Assembly: GCA_030018415.1 (NCBI GenBank)
Contig: JASEGC010000002.1
Span: 1-46,721, forward strand
Source: Candidatus Aenigmatarchaeota archaeon
GTDB taxonomy: Archaea; Aenigmatarchaeota; Aenigmatarchaeia; CG10238-14
Reading direction: 5' to 3'
Length of the DNA stretch: 46,721 nt
In this document: one piece after another, positions 9,506 to 17,947 of the stretch
How positions within the stretch are numbered: the first letter of the stretch is position 1
Layout of the letters: each line of letters starts with the position of its first letter
Position numbers and translations under genes: made by a program
The notes under the pieces: model-generated
The model's input: the letters and a program-made list of their open reading frames with translations, nothing else
What the model was told of the DNA's origin: nothing
Database searches by the model: none

Positions 9506-10057
9506 TTAAACACCAGGCTGCAGATCTTTGAACAGGTTTGCTATCTTCGATTCAGTCTCGTATTGTTCCATCAATTCTCTCAGTTCAGTCGATAATTGGA
9601 AAACATCCCTCCAGAATTGAATACATTCCCTTCTTTTTTCCATCCTCAGCGTGGATATATCTAGCTTGAAATCTCTTACATCATCGATATTAGAAAGTCC
9701 TGCTAACATGCTTTGTTTATCTCTTATATCTGCCTCTATCTCGTTCATCAGTTCTTCATGAAGTTTCTTCCTGGTTTCTAAGGCAGTCCTGGTTTCGGTA
9801 ATCCTCTGTCTTAAGAATTCAACCCTGTCGAATAGATTTCCTATGACTTTAGGACTAACTTTCCTTAATGGCTCCAATTCTTCTTCCCTTAACATCTTGT
9901 GGACAGTTCTTCTCTCGATCGTAATCTCTCTCGGCCGTTCACGTTCTCTGTATTCTATTCTCTCTGGCCTGAAAGGCATCGATATTTCTTCTTTTTTTTC
10001 GTATTCTTCTGTAGGAAATACAAAACTGTATGGTTTTTGATCCTTGAGTTTTACCAT
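9506..10057 (-). CDS. Coiled-coil partner of the HerA-like ATPase
   Basis: This 183-aa protein is of unknown family. The N-terminal 60 residues are disordered and Arg/Glu-rich (EYRERERPREITIERR). Residues about 65-175 form long amphipathic helices predicted as coiled coil (RVEFLRQRITETRTALETRK onward). Its TAA is immediately followed by the ATG of the ATPase gene with no spacer, implying one mRNA and stoichiometric production. Inference: it is a structural adaptor or DNA-end-handling subunit of a HerA-type motor. A TATA-like CTTAAATC lies about 30-40 bp upstream of the ATG. Confidence 0.75.
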   Translation of the reverse strand: MVKLKDQKPYSFVFPTEEYEKKEEISMPFRPERIEYRERERPREITIERRTVHKMLREEELEPLRKVSPKVIGNLFDRVEFLRQRITETRTALETRKKLHEELMNEIEADIRDKQSMLAGLSNIDDVRDFKLDISTLRMEKRRECIQFWRDVFQLSTELRELMEQYETESKIANLFKDLQPGV

Positions 10058-10172
10058 GATACCATCAATACTGTTAGTAAATAAAGATTTAAGTCTTTAC
10101 TTGTTTTTGCTGTATCTTCAGAGTATAAAAGTATCAAAAAGAATAAAAATTTTAACACCAAAATACTTAATT

Positions 10173-10475
10173 ATGAGTTTTTTGAGAATAGTAAAGGATT
10201 ATCTTTTAACACGAGTTGGTATCTTGAAAATATCATCTTCATTAGAGTTCGAGAATGTTTACATCGGAGGAAAATCCATCCTAAGTTTGCTAGTTGCCTA
10301 TGTCAATTCAGGTTTTCTGAGTCGAATGGGTGTTCAAAAACCTGTCATAAGCATTCATCCTATTAAACATGAGGACAGGTGTTCGTTCGATAAATCTGCG
10401 AGATTTGTACTCAAAGAAACAAGACAACAATTTCTTGGATTTATGAGGATGTTGGGTCCGGTAATAAATTTTTGA
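10173..10475 (+). CDS. Doubtful 100-aa ORF
   Basis: This is the best candidate in the 546-bp gap between the HerA operon and L31e. The ATG at 10173 lies about 50 bp after a TATA-like GTATAAAAG. The middle (EFENVYIGGKSILSLLVAY) faintly recalls an HPr-like fold, but not well enough to name it. A minus-strand ORF (10355-10549, TTG start) overlaps it and at most one is real. I see no other feature in this gap. Confidence 0.25.
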   Translation: MSFLRIVKDYLLTRVGILKISSSLEFENVYIGGKSILSLLVAYVNSGFLSRMGVQKPVISIHPIKHEDRCSFDKSARFVLKETRQQFLGFMRMLGPVINF

Positions 10476-10603
10476 GAGAGTGTATCGCTGTATCCTTCGA
10501 GTGGTTTGATAATAACACCGTCGACGATATGATAGAAGCACAATGCCAAGCCATTATATGGACTAAGTATAAAACCTAAACCTCAAAAGTATAATGTGAG
10601 AGA

Positions 10604-10996
10604 ATGGAAGAAAGAATCTACACAATAAACTTGAGAAAGGCGATTTCAAAGGCACCAAGATGGGAGAAGAGTAAGAAAAGTATAGCCGTAGTAAGGAATT
10701 TCTTGAAGAGACATATGAAAGGAGATGAAGTAAAGATAGGTAAATCAATTACAGAAGAAATATGGAATAAAGGAAGTCAAAACCCGCCTAGAAGTATCAG
10801 AATCCATGCTATACAGACCGAAGAAGATGAGAAAAAAATTATAAAGGCCGAATTGTTGGGAGTTCCTTTCCCTGCAGAAAAAGAAAAGAAGAAGGAAGTG
10901 AAAGAAGAAGAGAAAACTAAAGAAGAAGCTAAGAAAGGGGGAACTAAGACAGAGGAAAAGCCTAAGGAAGAAGCTAAGAAAGAAGAGAAAACTTAA
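10604..10996 (+). CDS. rpl31e: Ribosomal protein L31e
   Basis: This 130-aa protein matches L31e of the archaeal/eukaryotic large subunit over residues 1-88. MEERIYTINLRKAISKAPRW, the helix with VVRNFLKRHMKG, and the IWNKGSQNPPRSIRI segment are all typical. L31e binds near the polypeptide exit tunnel. After residue 88 it carries an unusual 40-residue Lys/Glu-rich low-complexity tail with repeated KEEAKK units, absent from most family members. A TATA box (AGTATAAAACC, about 10566) precedes the gene. It converges on the PIN-KH ATPase gene, with only 3 bp between stop codons. Confidence 0.93.
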   Translation: MEERIYTINLRKAISKAPRWEKSKKSIAVVRNFLKRHMKGDEVKIGKSITEEIWNKGSQNPPRSIRIHAIQTEEDEKKIIKAELLGVPFPAEKEKKKEVKEEEKTKEEAKKGGTKTEEKPKEEAKKEEKT

Positions 10997-10999
10997 TCA

Positions 11000-12811
11000 T
11001 TAAACGCTCAATACTCTAATCCTCTTCTTACCAAGTATCCCCTTCAAGATTTCCTTCCCAATCCCAGAAGACTTGCTAACTTTTACCTCATTCTTCTTCC
11101 CTACTGTCGCTGAGAGCAAATAATCAGAATCAACGTAAATATCCACTCTCTTACCTTTCATCCTCGGTTCGAACTGAAAAACGATGGAGTTACCGATTTC
11201 TGAAATATTAAAACTGACTTCTGCGCCAGTACTAGGTACTCTGGGTTCAACGTCTATGTGAATACCGAGCTTCTTCTCTATCTCAGTGATGTTCGTTCCA
11301 TTCTTACCGATGAGTCTAGCAATGACATCATTATCAACAACAACTTTCACTCTGTCATCAGAGATAAAATCTATCTCAGCATCAGGATCATACTTATCCA
11401 TGATTTGTTTTACTCTTTGTTTAGCCAATTGTCTGACAGCAGGTTCAGCTTCTTTTTCTTTGATGGGAACAACGACATTCTCCTCCCCATAAGTGTATAT
11501 TTCATAGCACAGTTTCCCATTCTCAAAATCCCTGACTTCTACGACAGGACGTGTCAAATCAGCCTCGGTCATCCCTGTGGGTACTTTCACGGTTAGAACT
11601 AAGTCATAAACATTCTTTATTTCTCCGTCTTTAATGAATATCACAGTATCGATGACATGTGGTATCATGCCCAATTCAATCTTACCGATGAATCTTTGCA
11701 CAGCATCTATGGCTTCAGATGCATGAACAACACCCACCATCCCAACACCAGCGAGTCTCATGTCAGCGAACATCTTAAAATGGTCTGCTTGCCTTATCTC
11801 GTCGAATATACTGTAGTCCGGTCTAACTAAGAGTAAAAGATCGGCAGTCTTGGCAAAATCTCCGGCTAAAGGTCCATATTGAGTAATCTCGGGTCCAACC
11901 TGAAGATCTCTAGGACTCTCTAAAGTCTTGACTATCTTGCCTCGGTTGAAGTAAAACTCTGCAAGGCTTGATGCGAAGGTTGTTTTACCACTTCCAGGGG
12001 GCCCTGCTATGAGTATGCCTTCTGCCTTTTCTTCCAGCCTTTTTATGAGTTTATCCGACATCTTATAATCTTCTAGACTGAGCTTGATTATGGGTCTAAC
12101 AATAGTTATCTCGAACCCGTCTGAGAAGGGTGGTCTTGCTATTGCGATTCTGTAGATACCCATCTGAATTATTACACCACCATCCCTTTCTGCCTCTATG
12201 AAACTGTCTTCAGACTTTCTAGCAGTTTCTACGATTTCGTATACCATCTTCTGTAATTCTTCCCTCGTCAAGGGTTCTTTTGCAATCTTTTGGAGTTTGA
12301 ACTCTCCTGGTTTACCACGCTTAGCCATTGGAACGACTTTCTCCTTCAAATGAACACTCATCGTATCTGGTGTGAAGTATTTTTCAAAAGTCAATTCTTC
12401 TGCCTTTACTTCTGGAGCAATGTATTCAACTTTTACTCCTTCTGCTTCTGCCACCAAACCCTGAACATAATCTGCTGTCACTAAAGTACCATTTTCACTC
12501 TTTGCTACATCCCTGATCAGAGCATCGAGTCTTCCACCTTTGGCAAGTTTAATGTCCTCTAGACTAGGTCTCTCGCCAGTAAATCTAAGGTCAATTTTTT
12601 TATCTTCACATATCTTTCTTATTTTCTTTATTTCGTCTAGTCCAACAAAACCTGGCTCTCTCCCGCGAGAAGCTTGAGCTTGCAATTCATCTAAAACAGC
12701 GAGGGGAATGATTATGTCTTCTAAACCCTCAAACTCATCTTTCTCAAGCATTTCAGATATTTTACCATCGATTATTATAGATGTGTCAACGACAAGTTTG
12801 TTTATCTTCAT
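11000..12811 (-). CDS. pina: PIN-domain/KH-domain VirB11-like ATPase (PINA)
   Basis: The 603-aa domain order is a PIN nuclease-like domain at residues 1-135 (DTSIIID, DALIRD and TADYVQG acidic residues), a linker, and a VirB11/PilT-type ATPase. The ATPase has Walker A GPPGSGKTT at 270-278, TLESPRDLQVG, and DEIRQADHF as the Walker B/Asp box region. A KH RNA-binding domain follows with GKNG at 502-505, then a short C-terminal beta domain. This matches archaeal PINA. In Sulfolobus, PINA is a hexameric ATPase that processes Holliday junctions with Hjc; that is family knowledge, not shown here. Full-length, with all key motifs intact. Confidence 0.93.
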   Translation of the reverse strand: MKINKLVVDTSIIIDGKISEMLEKDEFEGLEDIIIPLAVLDELQAQASRGREPGFVGLDEIKKIRKICEDKKIDLRFTGERPSLEDIKLAKGGRLDALIRDVAKSENGTLVTADYVQGLVAEAEGVKVEYIAPEVKAEELTFEKYFTPDTMSVHLKEKVVPMAKRGKPGEFKLQKIAKEPLTREELQKMVYEIVETARKSEDSFIEAERDGGVIIQMGIYRIAIARPPFSDGFEITIVRPIIKLSLEDYKMSDKLIKRLEEKAEGILIAGPPGSGKTTFASSLAEFYFNRGKIVKTLESPRDLQVGPEITQYGPLAGDFAKTADLLLLVRPDYSIFDEIRQADHFKMFADMRLAGVGMVGVVHASEAIDAVQRFIGKIELGMIPHVIDTVIFIKDGEIKNVYDLVLTVKVPTGMTEADLTRPVVEVRDFENGKLCYEIYTYGEENVVVPIKEKEAEPAVRQLAKQRVKQIMDKYDPDAEIDFISDDRVKVVVDNDVIARLIGKNGTNITEIEKKLGIHIDVEPRVPSTGAEVSFNISEIGNSIVFQFEPRMKGKRVDIYVDSDYLLSATVGKKNEVKVSKSSGIGKEILKGILGKKRIRVLSV

Positions 12812-12926
12812 ACTTTCACTCTGTTTAGTATTCGTGACCGAATTAATATATTTTTCAGATATTTGTTATAAGTTTCATCGCATTTTAAAAAGATATAAAT
12901 AGTTAACTTCTATCGTTTATTTCAGT

Positions 12927-13055
12927 ATGACGAACGAAAAATGTCCTGAATGTGGCGGTGAGAAACTCGTGATGAATAGTGAAGGTCTCATCTGTAGCAA
13001 GTGTGGCTTGATAATTTCTGAGACATATTTTTCTGGAAATGAAGTGGTTCGTTAA
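12927..13055 (+). CDS. 42-aa TFIIB-type zinc ribbon protein
   Basis: The peptide begins MTNEKCPECGGEKLV and continues to LICSKCGLIISE, giving CPEC...CSKC ligands spaced as in the TFIIB N-terminal zinc ribbon. Unlike TFB it has no B-finger or cyclin repeats, so it is a stand-alone ribbon. A TATA box (AGATATAAATAG, about 12890-12900) lies 27-30 bp upstream, supporting a leaderless ATG. Its stop overlaps the stop of the convergent ino1 gene by 4 bp. It could bind RNA polymerase or TBP, or be a remnant; the intact Cys quartet argues for function. Confidence 0.7.
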   Translation: MTNEKCPECGGEKLVMNSEGLICSKCGLIISETYFSGNEVVR

Positions 13056-15028
13056 TGAATACTCATTCTTTTTATCCATTCATCCAATTTTCTCTTAGAT
13101 TCATCATCACTCATTTGTAAGGGAGGATGTTTCATTAGGTAAGCACTCGCCTCTACCAGAGGACCTCCTACCCCCCTGTCTAAAGCGAGTTGAGCACACC
13201 TAATCGCATCTATCACTATTCCGCCAGAATTCGCCTTGTCATCTACATCAAGCCTCAACTCCATGTTGAACGGTACATCAGCAAACATCCTACCTTCTAT
13301 CCTTATGAAGGCGAGCTTTCTGTTCCCCAGGAAAGGAATAAAATCACTCGGTCCAACGTATATGTTCTCATCGTCCAACCTTTGAGATAACTGACTTTGT
13401 ACAGCTTCTGTCTTAGAAATCTTCTTACTTTGTAGCCTCTCTCTCTCGAGCATGTTGGCAAAGTCAGTATTATGAACCAGAAAATTTGAACATATAAACC
13501 GTTCATACGGTTTTGTGCTTATATCATAAACCATGGTTTTTTTGTTACTTGAAATTTTTTGTATTCTTCTTACTTTCAAGAATTTAACATCTCCCTCGCA
13601 TACTTGCCTTATTCTTTCCTTAAATTTTTCATTCTTTATTTTCTCTAGCTGTGATAAAACAACTCTTGCCTCAACGGTTTGGTTTCTATGCCAAGTTTTT
13701 GATTTCACAGGCCATATATCCCTTAAACTACGCAGATTTGGTATTCTTCTAGTAGTTTCTACTTTTCGTTTATTTTTTAAGATCTTAAACAGTTTATGGT
13801 TTTTTTTAGGTTGTATAAAACCTACTTTCTCGGCAAACTTCCCTACCGGAATTCTTAATTCTGGGTGATTATGAATTCTTAAATAACCACCATCGTCTAT
13901 CCCTTCTGCGTTGACCATTGAAACATAAGGCCTTAAATTTATAGATTCTTCTTCTTTTTCGATAGTTAAAGAAGCAGGTACCGCCACAAAACTTTCATTC
14001 TCTTTCAAATCTTTGACTGGAATATTTTTAAGCTCACCGTTGTCGTCTAAAACAAAAAGGTTGTGATCCCCGGTTATTTTAATTCTTCTACCCTCTTCTG
14101 TTTCAATTTCATAGATTGGTTCTGATATGTGATGTCTTATAAAAGCATCTACCTTAACAGTTTTTATATCATAATCCTCGTTAACAGTTAAACATTCTAT
14201 TGTTTGCGGTAAGTCTTTCGTTATAACAATTTCTTTCCCATCTGCTCTGACTATTTTATGCTTTTCCATGAATCCGTCTATAAACTCTCCAATTTTGACG
14301 TTTTTTGTTTTTCCATCTACAATCAGTATTATTTCTTGATCTCCTGTAACGCTATTTCCCCCAACGTTTATCTGATAAGTCTTGTCTATGACAGTACCAC
14401 GATCAGCACACATTTTACTCAAAATTCTATGAACTATTGTTGCGCCAATCTGCCCCTTGACATCGTCACCTATAACAGGAAGTTTCTTCTCAGCGAACTT
14501 CTTACCCCATTTTTTATCTGATGCAATAAAGACTGGTATACAGTTGATGAACGCACATCCGGTTTTCAGAGAGACATCAGCCCAAAATTCTGTGGCCTTT
14601 TGGCTTCCAACAGGTAAATAGTTGATGAGTATTTTTGTCCCTGTCTTCTCAATCTCTTCTATCGCTTCTTTTTCTATTTCTTTGACACTCTTCATCTGTT
14701 TTATCGGCTTTATCATGCTCGCAACGTATACTCCAACTCCGTCAAGTATAGGACTTTCTTTAACTATCCCAGAACAAGTAGAAACACTATCAACCCAATC
14801 AACCATGTTGGGTTCCATGTAAATAGCTTCTGATAAAGGTTTTCCAATTTTGTTCTCACCTACGTCCCAAGAGCTCACGAAATCTATAGCCTCAATACCA
14901 TAACCACCAATCTTTTCATGCATCAACCCAATTTTCTGTTTTTTGTTCCTCTTGTAATACTCTATTCCTTGTACCAACCCAGCAAAACAATTGCCAACCC
15001 CTATGACACCAACTTTTATTCTTGACAT
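13052..15028 (-). CDS. ino1: Inositol-3-phosphate synthase, intein-containing precursor
   Basis: The 658-aa precursor gives a 363-aa enzyme after splicing. The N-extein (residues 1-225) starts with the NAD Rossmann motif VGVIGVGNC and contains INYLPVGSQKA and DDVKGQIGATIVHR. The C-extein (521-658) starts TDFANMLERERL and continues with SKKISKTEAVQ. The enzyme makes L-myo-inositol 1-phosphate from glucose-6-phosphate, the first step to archaetidylinositol lipids or inositol solutes. An inositol-monophosphatase-family enzyme is encoded at 26921-27691. The intein interrupts a conserved glycine-rich loop (NVGGN/TDF), so activity requires protein splicing. It lies just downstream of nadA on the same strand. 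Confidence 0.93.
   Translation of the reverse strand: MSRIKVGVIGVGNCFAGLVQGIEYYKRNKKQKIGLMHEKIGGYGIEAIDFVSSWDVGENKIGKPLSEAIYMEPNMVDWVDSVSTCSGIVKESPILDGVGVYVASMIKPIKQMKSVKEIEKEAIEEIEKTGTKILINYLPVGSQKATEFWADVSLKTGCAFINCIPVFIASDKKWGKKFAEKKLPVIGDDVKGQIGATIVHRILSKMCADRGTVIDKTYQINVGGNSVTGDQEIILIVDGKTKNVKIGEFIDGFMEKHKIVRADGKEIVITKDLPQTIECLTVNEDYDIKTVKVDAFIRHHISEPIYEIETEEGRRIKITGDHNLFVLDDNGELKNIPVKDLKENESFVAVPASLTIEKEEESINLRPYVSMVNAEGIDDGGYLRIHNHPELRIPVGKFAEKVGFIQPKKNHKLFKILKNKRKVETTRRIPNLRSLRDIWPVKSKTWHRNQTVEARVVLSQLEKIKNEKFKERIRQVCEGDVKFLKVRRIQKISSNKKTMVYDISTKPYERFICSNFLVHNTDFANMLERERLQSKKISKTEAVQSQLSQRLDDENIYVGPSDFIPFLGNRKLAFIRIEGRMFADVPFNMELRLDVDDKANSGGIVIDAIRCAQLALDRGVGGPLVEASAYLMKHPPLQMSDDESKRKLDEWIKRMSIH
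13469..14353 (-). mobile_element. Intein in Ino1 (295 aa, no recognisable endonuclease)
   Basis: The intein spans precursor residues 226-520. Block A is SVTGDQEI with Ser1, block B is ITGDHNLFV (TxxH), block F is YDISTKPYERF and block G is FLVHN with the penultimate His and terminal Asn. The +1 residue is Thr. Removing it joins NVGGN to TDFANM, restoring the family sequence. At 295 residues it exceeds a mini-intein (about 135-150), but I find no LAGLIDADG motif in the central 150 residues. The endonuclease is probably degenerate, so the element is likely fixed and spliced but not mobile. Confidence 0.92.
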
Positions 15029-15094
15029 AGCATCACATTCTGTTGACTAAAATATAAAAGTTTGGTTTTAAATAGAATTCTGTGGTTCATCGAA

Positions 15095-16006
15095 CTAATC
15101 GTGTTTATAAAAGACTTTAAGCATCTTGTCTAAAGCAATCCTGGCTTTTCTCACTATTTCCTCATCTAAGTTAACCGGATAAATTTCTTTCTGTAGGGAT
15201 TTCAACACTAAAGGAAGGCTGTTCTTTTTCATCTGAACGCAAGTAGCAACAATCGCATAAAACTTTTTGTCTGGTATTTCCAACTTCAACCTTTCAACCA
15301 TACCTTGTTCTGTGACAATAATGAATTTCCTTGCTGGATCCTCTCTCGCTCGATAGAGCATTTGACTAGTGCTGCAAACATAATCACCTAATTCAATCAC
15401 ATCTAAACGACATTCAGGATGAACGAGTACTTTTGCATCAAGATGTAATCTTTTTGCTTCTTTTACTTGACCCGGAGTAATTTTTGCATGTACATAACAA
15501 AACCCCTTCCAAGGAATTATTTTTTTATCAGTTTTTGTCTGGACGTAATTAGCTAAGTTTTCGTCAGGAACGAAGATGATCTCTTTCTGTGGTAAAGAGT
15601 TAACTACTTCTACAGCATTGGCAGACGTGCAACAAATATCAGACTCTGCCTTAGTCTCGGCTCTAGTGTTGACGTAAGATACCACCGTCGCATTAGGATA
15701 GTGTTTCTTCAAGTCCAATAAATCCCTTTTCTTTACCATCTCTGCCATGGGGCATTCTGCCCCTCTAACGGGAATGAGCACTTTTTTTTCTGGATTTAGA
15801 ATCTTAGCAGACTCTGCCATGAAATCGACACCGCAAAAAACGATTATATCTGCATCAGTTTTTGCAGCTGCCCTGCACAATTCTATCGAATCTCCGATGA
15901 AGTCGGCAACCTTATAGATTTCTGGTCTCTGATAGTTGTGAACAAGGATAACAGCGTTCTTTTCTTTCTTCAGTTTGTTAATTTTATTTATCAGACTTAA
16001 ATTCAT
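15095..16006 (-). CDS. nadA: Quinolinate synthase A
   Basis: This 303-aa [4Fe-4S] enzyme condenses iminoaspartate with dihydroxyacetone phosphate to quinolinate. The three cluster cysteines of the family are at C85 (RGAEC), C170 (KGFC) and C256 (VATC). HNYQRPE (23-29), YVNTRAE and VHPECR are substrate-binding signatures. Length is normal for the archaeal/Thermotoga type. Its ATG overlaps the nadC stop by 4 bp, so translation is coupled. Together with nadX and nadC it forms a complete aspartate-to-NaMN pathway. Confidence 0.96.
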   Translation of the reverse strand: MNLSLINKINKLKKEKNAVILVHNYQRPEIYKVADFIGDSIELCRAAAKTDADIIVFCGVDFMAESAKILNPEKKVLIPVRGAECPMAEMVKKRDLLDLKKHYPNATVVSYVNTRAETKAESDICCTSANAVEVVNSLPQKEIIFVPDENLANYVQTKTDKKIIPWKGFCYVHAKITPGQVKEAKRLHLDAKVLVHPECRLDVIELGDYVCSTSQMLYRAREDPARKFIIVTEQGMVERLKLEIPDKKFYAIVATCVQMKKNSLPLVLKSLQKEIYPVNLDEEIVRKARIALDKMLKVFYKHD

Positions 16007-16875
16007 TCTAAGACCTCTAAACTCATATCCAATGCCTTACAAGAATGAGTTATGTAACCAGATGAAACGAAGTCTACGCCAGTCTCTCCGAATTCTTTTA
16101 CGTTATCTGGTTTAACACCTCCAGAAGCTTCCAGACAAATTCCAGACTTCTTCAGTAACTTTACTACTTTTTTCACATCCGGAATCCTGACCCAATCTAA
16201 CATTATTATATCTGGTTTCTCTTTTGCTGCGGCTAATGCCTCTTCAACATTTTCAACTTCTATTTCAACTTTCTTTCCATCCTTGTTTCGTTCTCTTACC
16301 CTTCTCAAACATTCTCTTATTGCATCGATACGTGAACATTTCAATTCTTTGCAAACAGCATCGATGTGATTTCTCTTTATCAAGTACATGTCAAACAATC
16401 CTAAACGATGAGTATAACCACCACCAAGCTTAACAGCATATTTGTCACTAAAAGAAAAACAGGTCTTTCTGGTCGATGCTACTTTCGTTTTTGTCTCTTT
16501 TACCATTTTACTAGTCAAAGTGGCAATTCCACTCAACCTTGTCAAAAAATTCAGGACAGTCCTTTCAGCCTGCATTATCTTCCTTGCATCGCCTTCTAAT
16601 TCCAAGATAACGTCCCCTTTCTTGATTTCACTACCCTCTTTTATCGATTCTTTCACTTTAACTCCCAATTTCTCAAGAAGTGAACGTGCCTCAAAGACAC
16701 CGGCAAGAATTCCATCATCTTTAGCTTTTATTATCGCTTTTATTATCATCGGTTTTATAACAGCTTCTGTCGTGATATCCCCAGTACCTAAATCATCTTC
16801 GTACATTTCGTAAACTCTCTTCTTGATTTTTTCTTTAAATGGCTCTACATCATAATCCAAGTAATCTTCGAACAT
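16003..16875 (-). CDS. nadC: Nicotinate-nucleotide pyrophosphorylase (quinolinate PRTase)
   Basis: This 290-aa enzyme converts quinolinate and PRPP to nicotinate mononucleotide. Signatures are DDLGTGDITTEAV (26-38), AERTVLNFLTRLSGIAT, STRKT, KLGGGYTHRLGLFDMYLIK, IMLDW and the phosphate-binding EASGGV. The usual TRKT-PG-R segment reads TRKTCFSFSDKYAV, a small deviation near the substrate loop; key Arg/Lys/His residues are kept. It starts 2 bp after the nadX stop and overlaps nadA by 4 bp, so it is the middle gene of the nadX-nadC-nadA operon. Confidence 0.95.
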   Translation of the reverse strand: MFEDYLDYDVEPFKEKIKKRVYEMYEDDLGTGDITTEAVIKPMIIKAIIKAKDDGILAGVFEARSLLEKLGVKVKESIKEGSEIKKGDVILELEGDARKIMQAERTVLNFLTRLSGIATLTSKMVKETKTKVASTRKTCFSFSDKYAVKLGGGYTHRLGLFDMYLIKRNHIDAVCKELKCSRIDAIRECLRRVRERNKDGKKVEIEVENVEEALAAAKEKPDIIMLDWVRIPDVKKVVKLLKKSGICLEASGGVKPDNVKEFGETGVDFVSSGYITHSCKALDMSLEVLE

Positions 16876-16876
16876 A

Positions 16877-17683
16877 TCATGTCCCTATTTGTATCGGTTC
16901 GGTTATCTTTTTTAACGTGGCTATGGCAGATAGTGCAGCCAGATAACTTGTCTTAGGATTATCTGGGCTTGGGATATTCTCAACTCTTGTTTTTAACACA
17001 CCAAACTTACCTTCTGCGATAATCTCATGTATGTTGGATTTGATGTTTGGATCAGCTATTATTTGTACTTTTGTTTTTTCTGGACCTATGCCAGCTAGGC
17101 TCAAAGACGCAGCGATGTTAACGTTTTGAGGAAATAATCTCACAGCCTCTTTTGCAGGACCTTCATAGATGATCGTTGGGTTTTTTATATCGTTTAAATT
17201 AACATGGTATTTTTCGAAGAATGGAGCACCTTCTAAAGATTTTGGAGGTTTTCTTGTCTTCAACATCACATTCTCAATCTCTATGATGTTAGCAGATTTT
17301 ATGCCATCCAAACCTGCGATAGCCCCAGAGGGAATGTAAACTTTCAATCTATTCTTGTCAGTCAATTCTTTGATTTCATGAAATAATTTCTCGTCGACAA
17401 GAGCTCCAGCACTCATAATCATGACGTTTTTCTTCGCTTTTAATGCTCTAGGAATGAGTGTTCTAACGGCTTCTTGCGACGCCGCTTCTATTATCAAATC
17501 TAAATCTTCTTTAAGGATATCATCAAATTTTTTGTATGTTGAAACGAATTTTTTAGCGAATTCTTTGCCTCTTTCTTCGATAATATCATAAACACATTCA
17601 AGTTTAGCATCAACTTTTTTCTCTTCTATCGCTTTTGCTATTATTGTACCTATGTTTCCACAACCTATCAAAGCAATTTTCAT
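16877..17683 (-). CDS. nadX: L-aspartate dehydrogenase
   Basis: This 268-aa enzyme oxidises aspartate to iminoaspartate with NAD(P), supplying nadA and replacing aspartate oxidase (NadB). Signatures are IALIGCGNIGTIIA (Rossmann), SGAIAGLDGIKSA, FPQNVNIAASLSLAG (catalytic His-region neighbourhood) and the C-terminal NPKTSYLAALSAIATLK. I start at the ATG at 17683, six codons inside the longest frame. The protein then begins directly with the beta strand MKIALIG, and an AT-rich TATA-like TTTAAAAAA lies about 25-30 bp upstream, as expected for a leaderless first gene. The upstream frame overlaps a pseudogene. Confidence 0.93.
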   Translation of the reverse strand: MKIALIGCGNIGTIIAKAIEEKKVDAKLECVYDIIEERGKEFAKKFVSTYKKFDDILKEDLDLIIEAASQEAVRTLIPRALKAKKNVMIMSAGALVDEKLFHEIKELTDKNRLKVYIPSGAIAGLDGIKSANIIEIENVMLKTRKPPKSLEGAPFFEKYHVNLNDIKNPTIIYEGPAKEAVRLFPQNVNIAASLSLAGIGPEKTKVQIIADPNIKSNIHEIIAEGKFGVLKTRVENIPSPDNPKTSYLAALSAIATLKKITEPIQIGT

Positions 17684-17688
17684 TTTTG

Positions 17689-17947
17689 TCAGTAAAAACA
17701 AACGTTTTTTAAATTAATAATTTTTTCTTTCATATCCCTTAACATAACTTTATTTTCTTTCAATTCTTTAGACCCGACAATATCAGTATAAGGAATTCCT
17801 AAACTATTAACATACTCTAACTCCTTCGTCAAACTTCTATTCATCAAATCTACTTGACAGGAAACACCGTCTTCTCTCAATTTCTTCGCAATCTTTATCG
17901 CTTCTTCCTTTACTTTTTCATTAACGTTTGCAACGAATACTCCATTT
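17689..17947 (-). pseudogene. HisRS anticodon-binding-domain fragment
   Basis: The reading frame encodes VFVANVNEKVKEEAIKIAKK, later LTKELEYVNSLGIPYTDIVG, then KELKENKVMLRDM. This aligns with the last ~80 residues of the intact hisS downstream (VFVVNVNDRV..., LTRQLEYVDSMKIPYALIVG..., KELKRKVVKLRDM) at roughly half identity. It lacks the catalytic core and is fused in frame to a LAGLIDADG motif. It is a diverged partial paralog, not a recent copy, and is unlikely to be functional alone. Confidence 0.75.

Noticed and set aside
10355-10549. Minus-strand 64-aa ORF with TTG start
   Set aside because: Weak start, no family and overlap with another equally weak ORF; not enough to call a gene.
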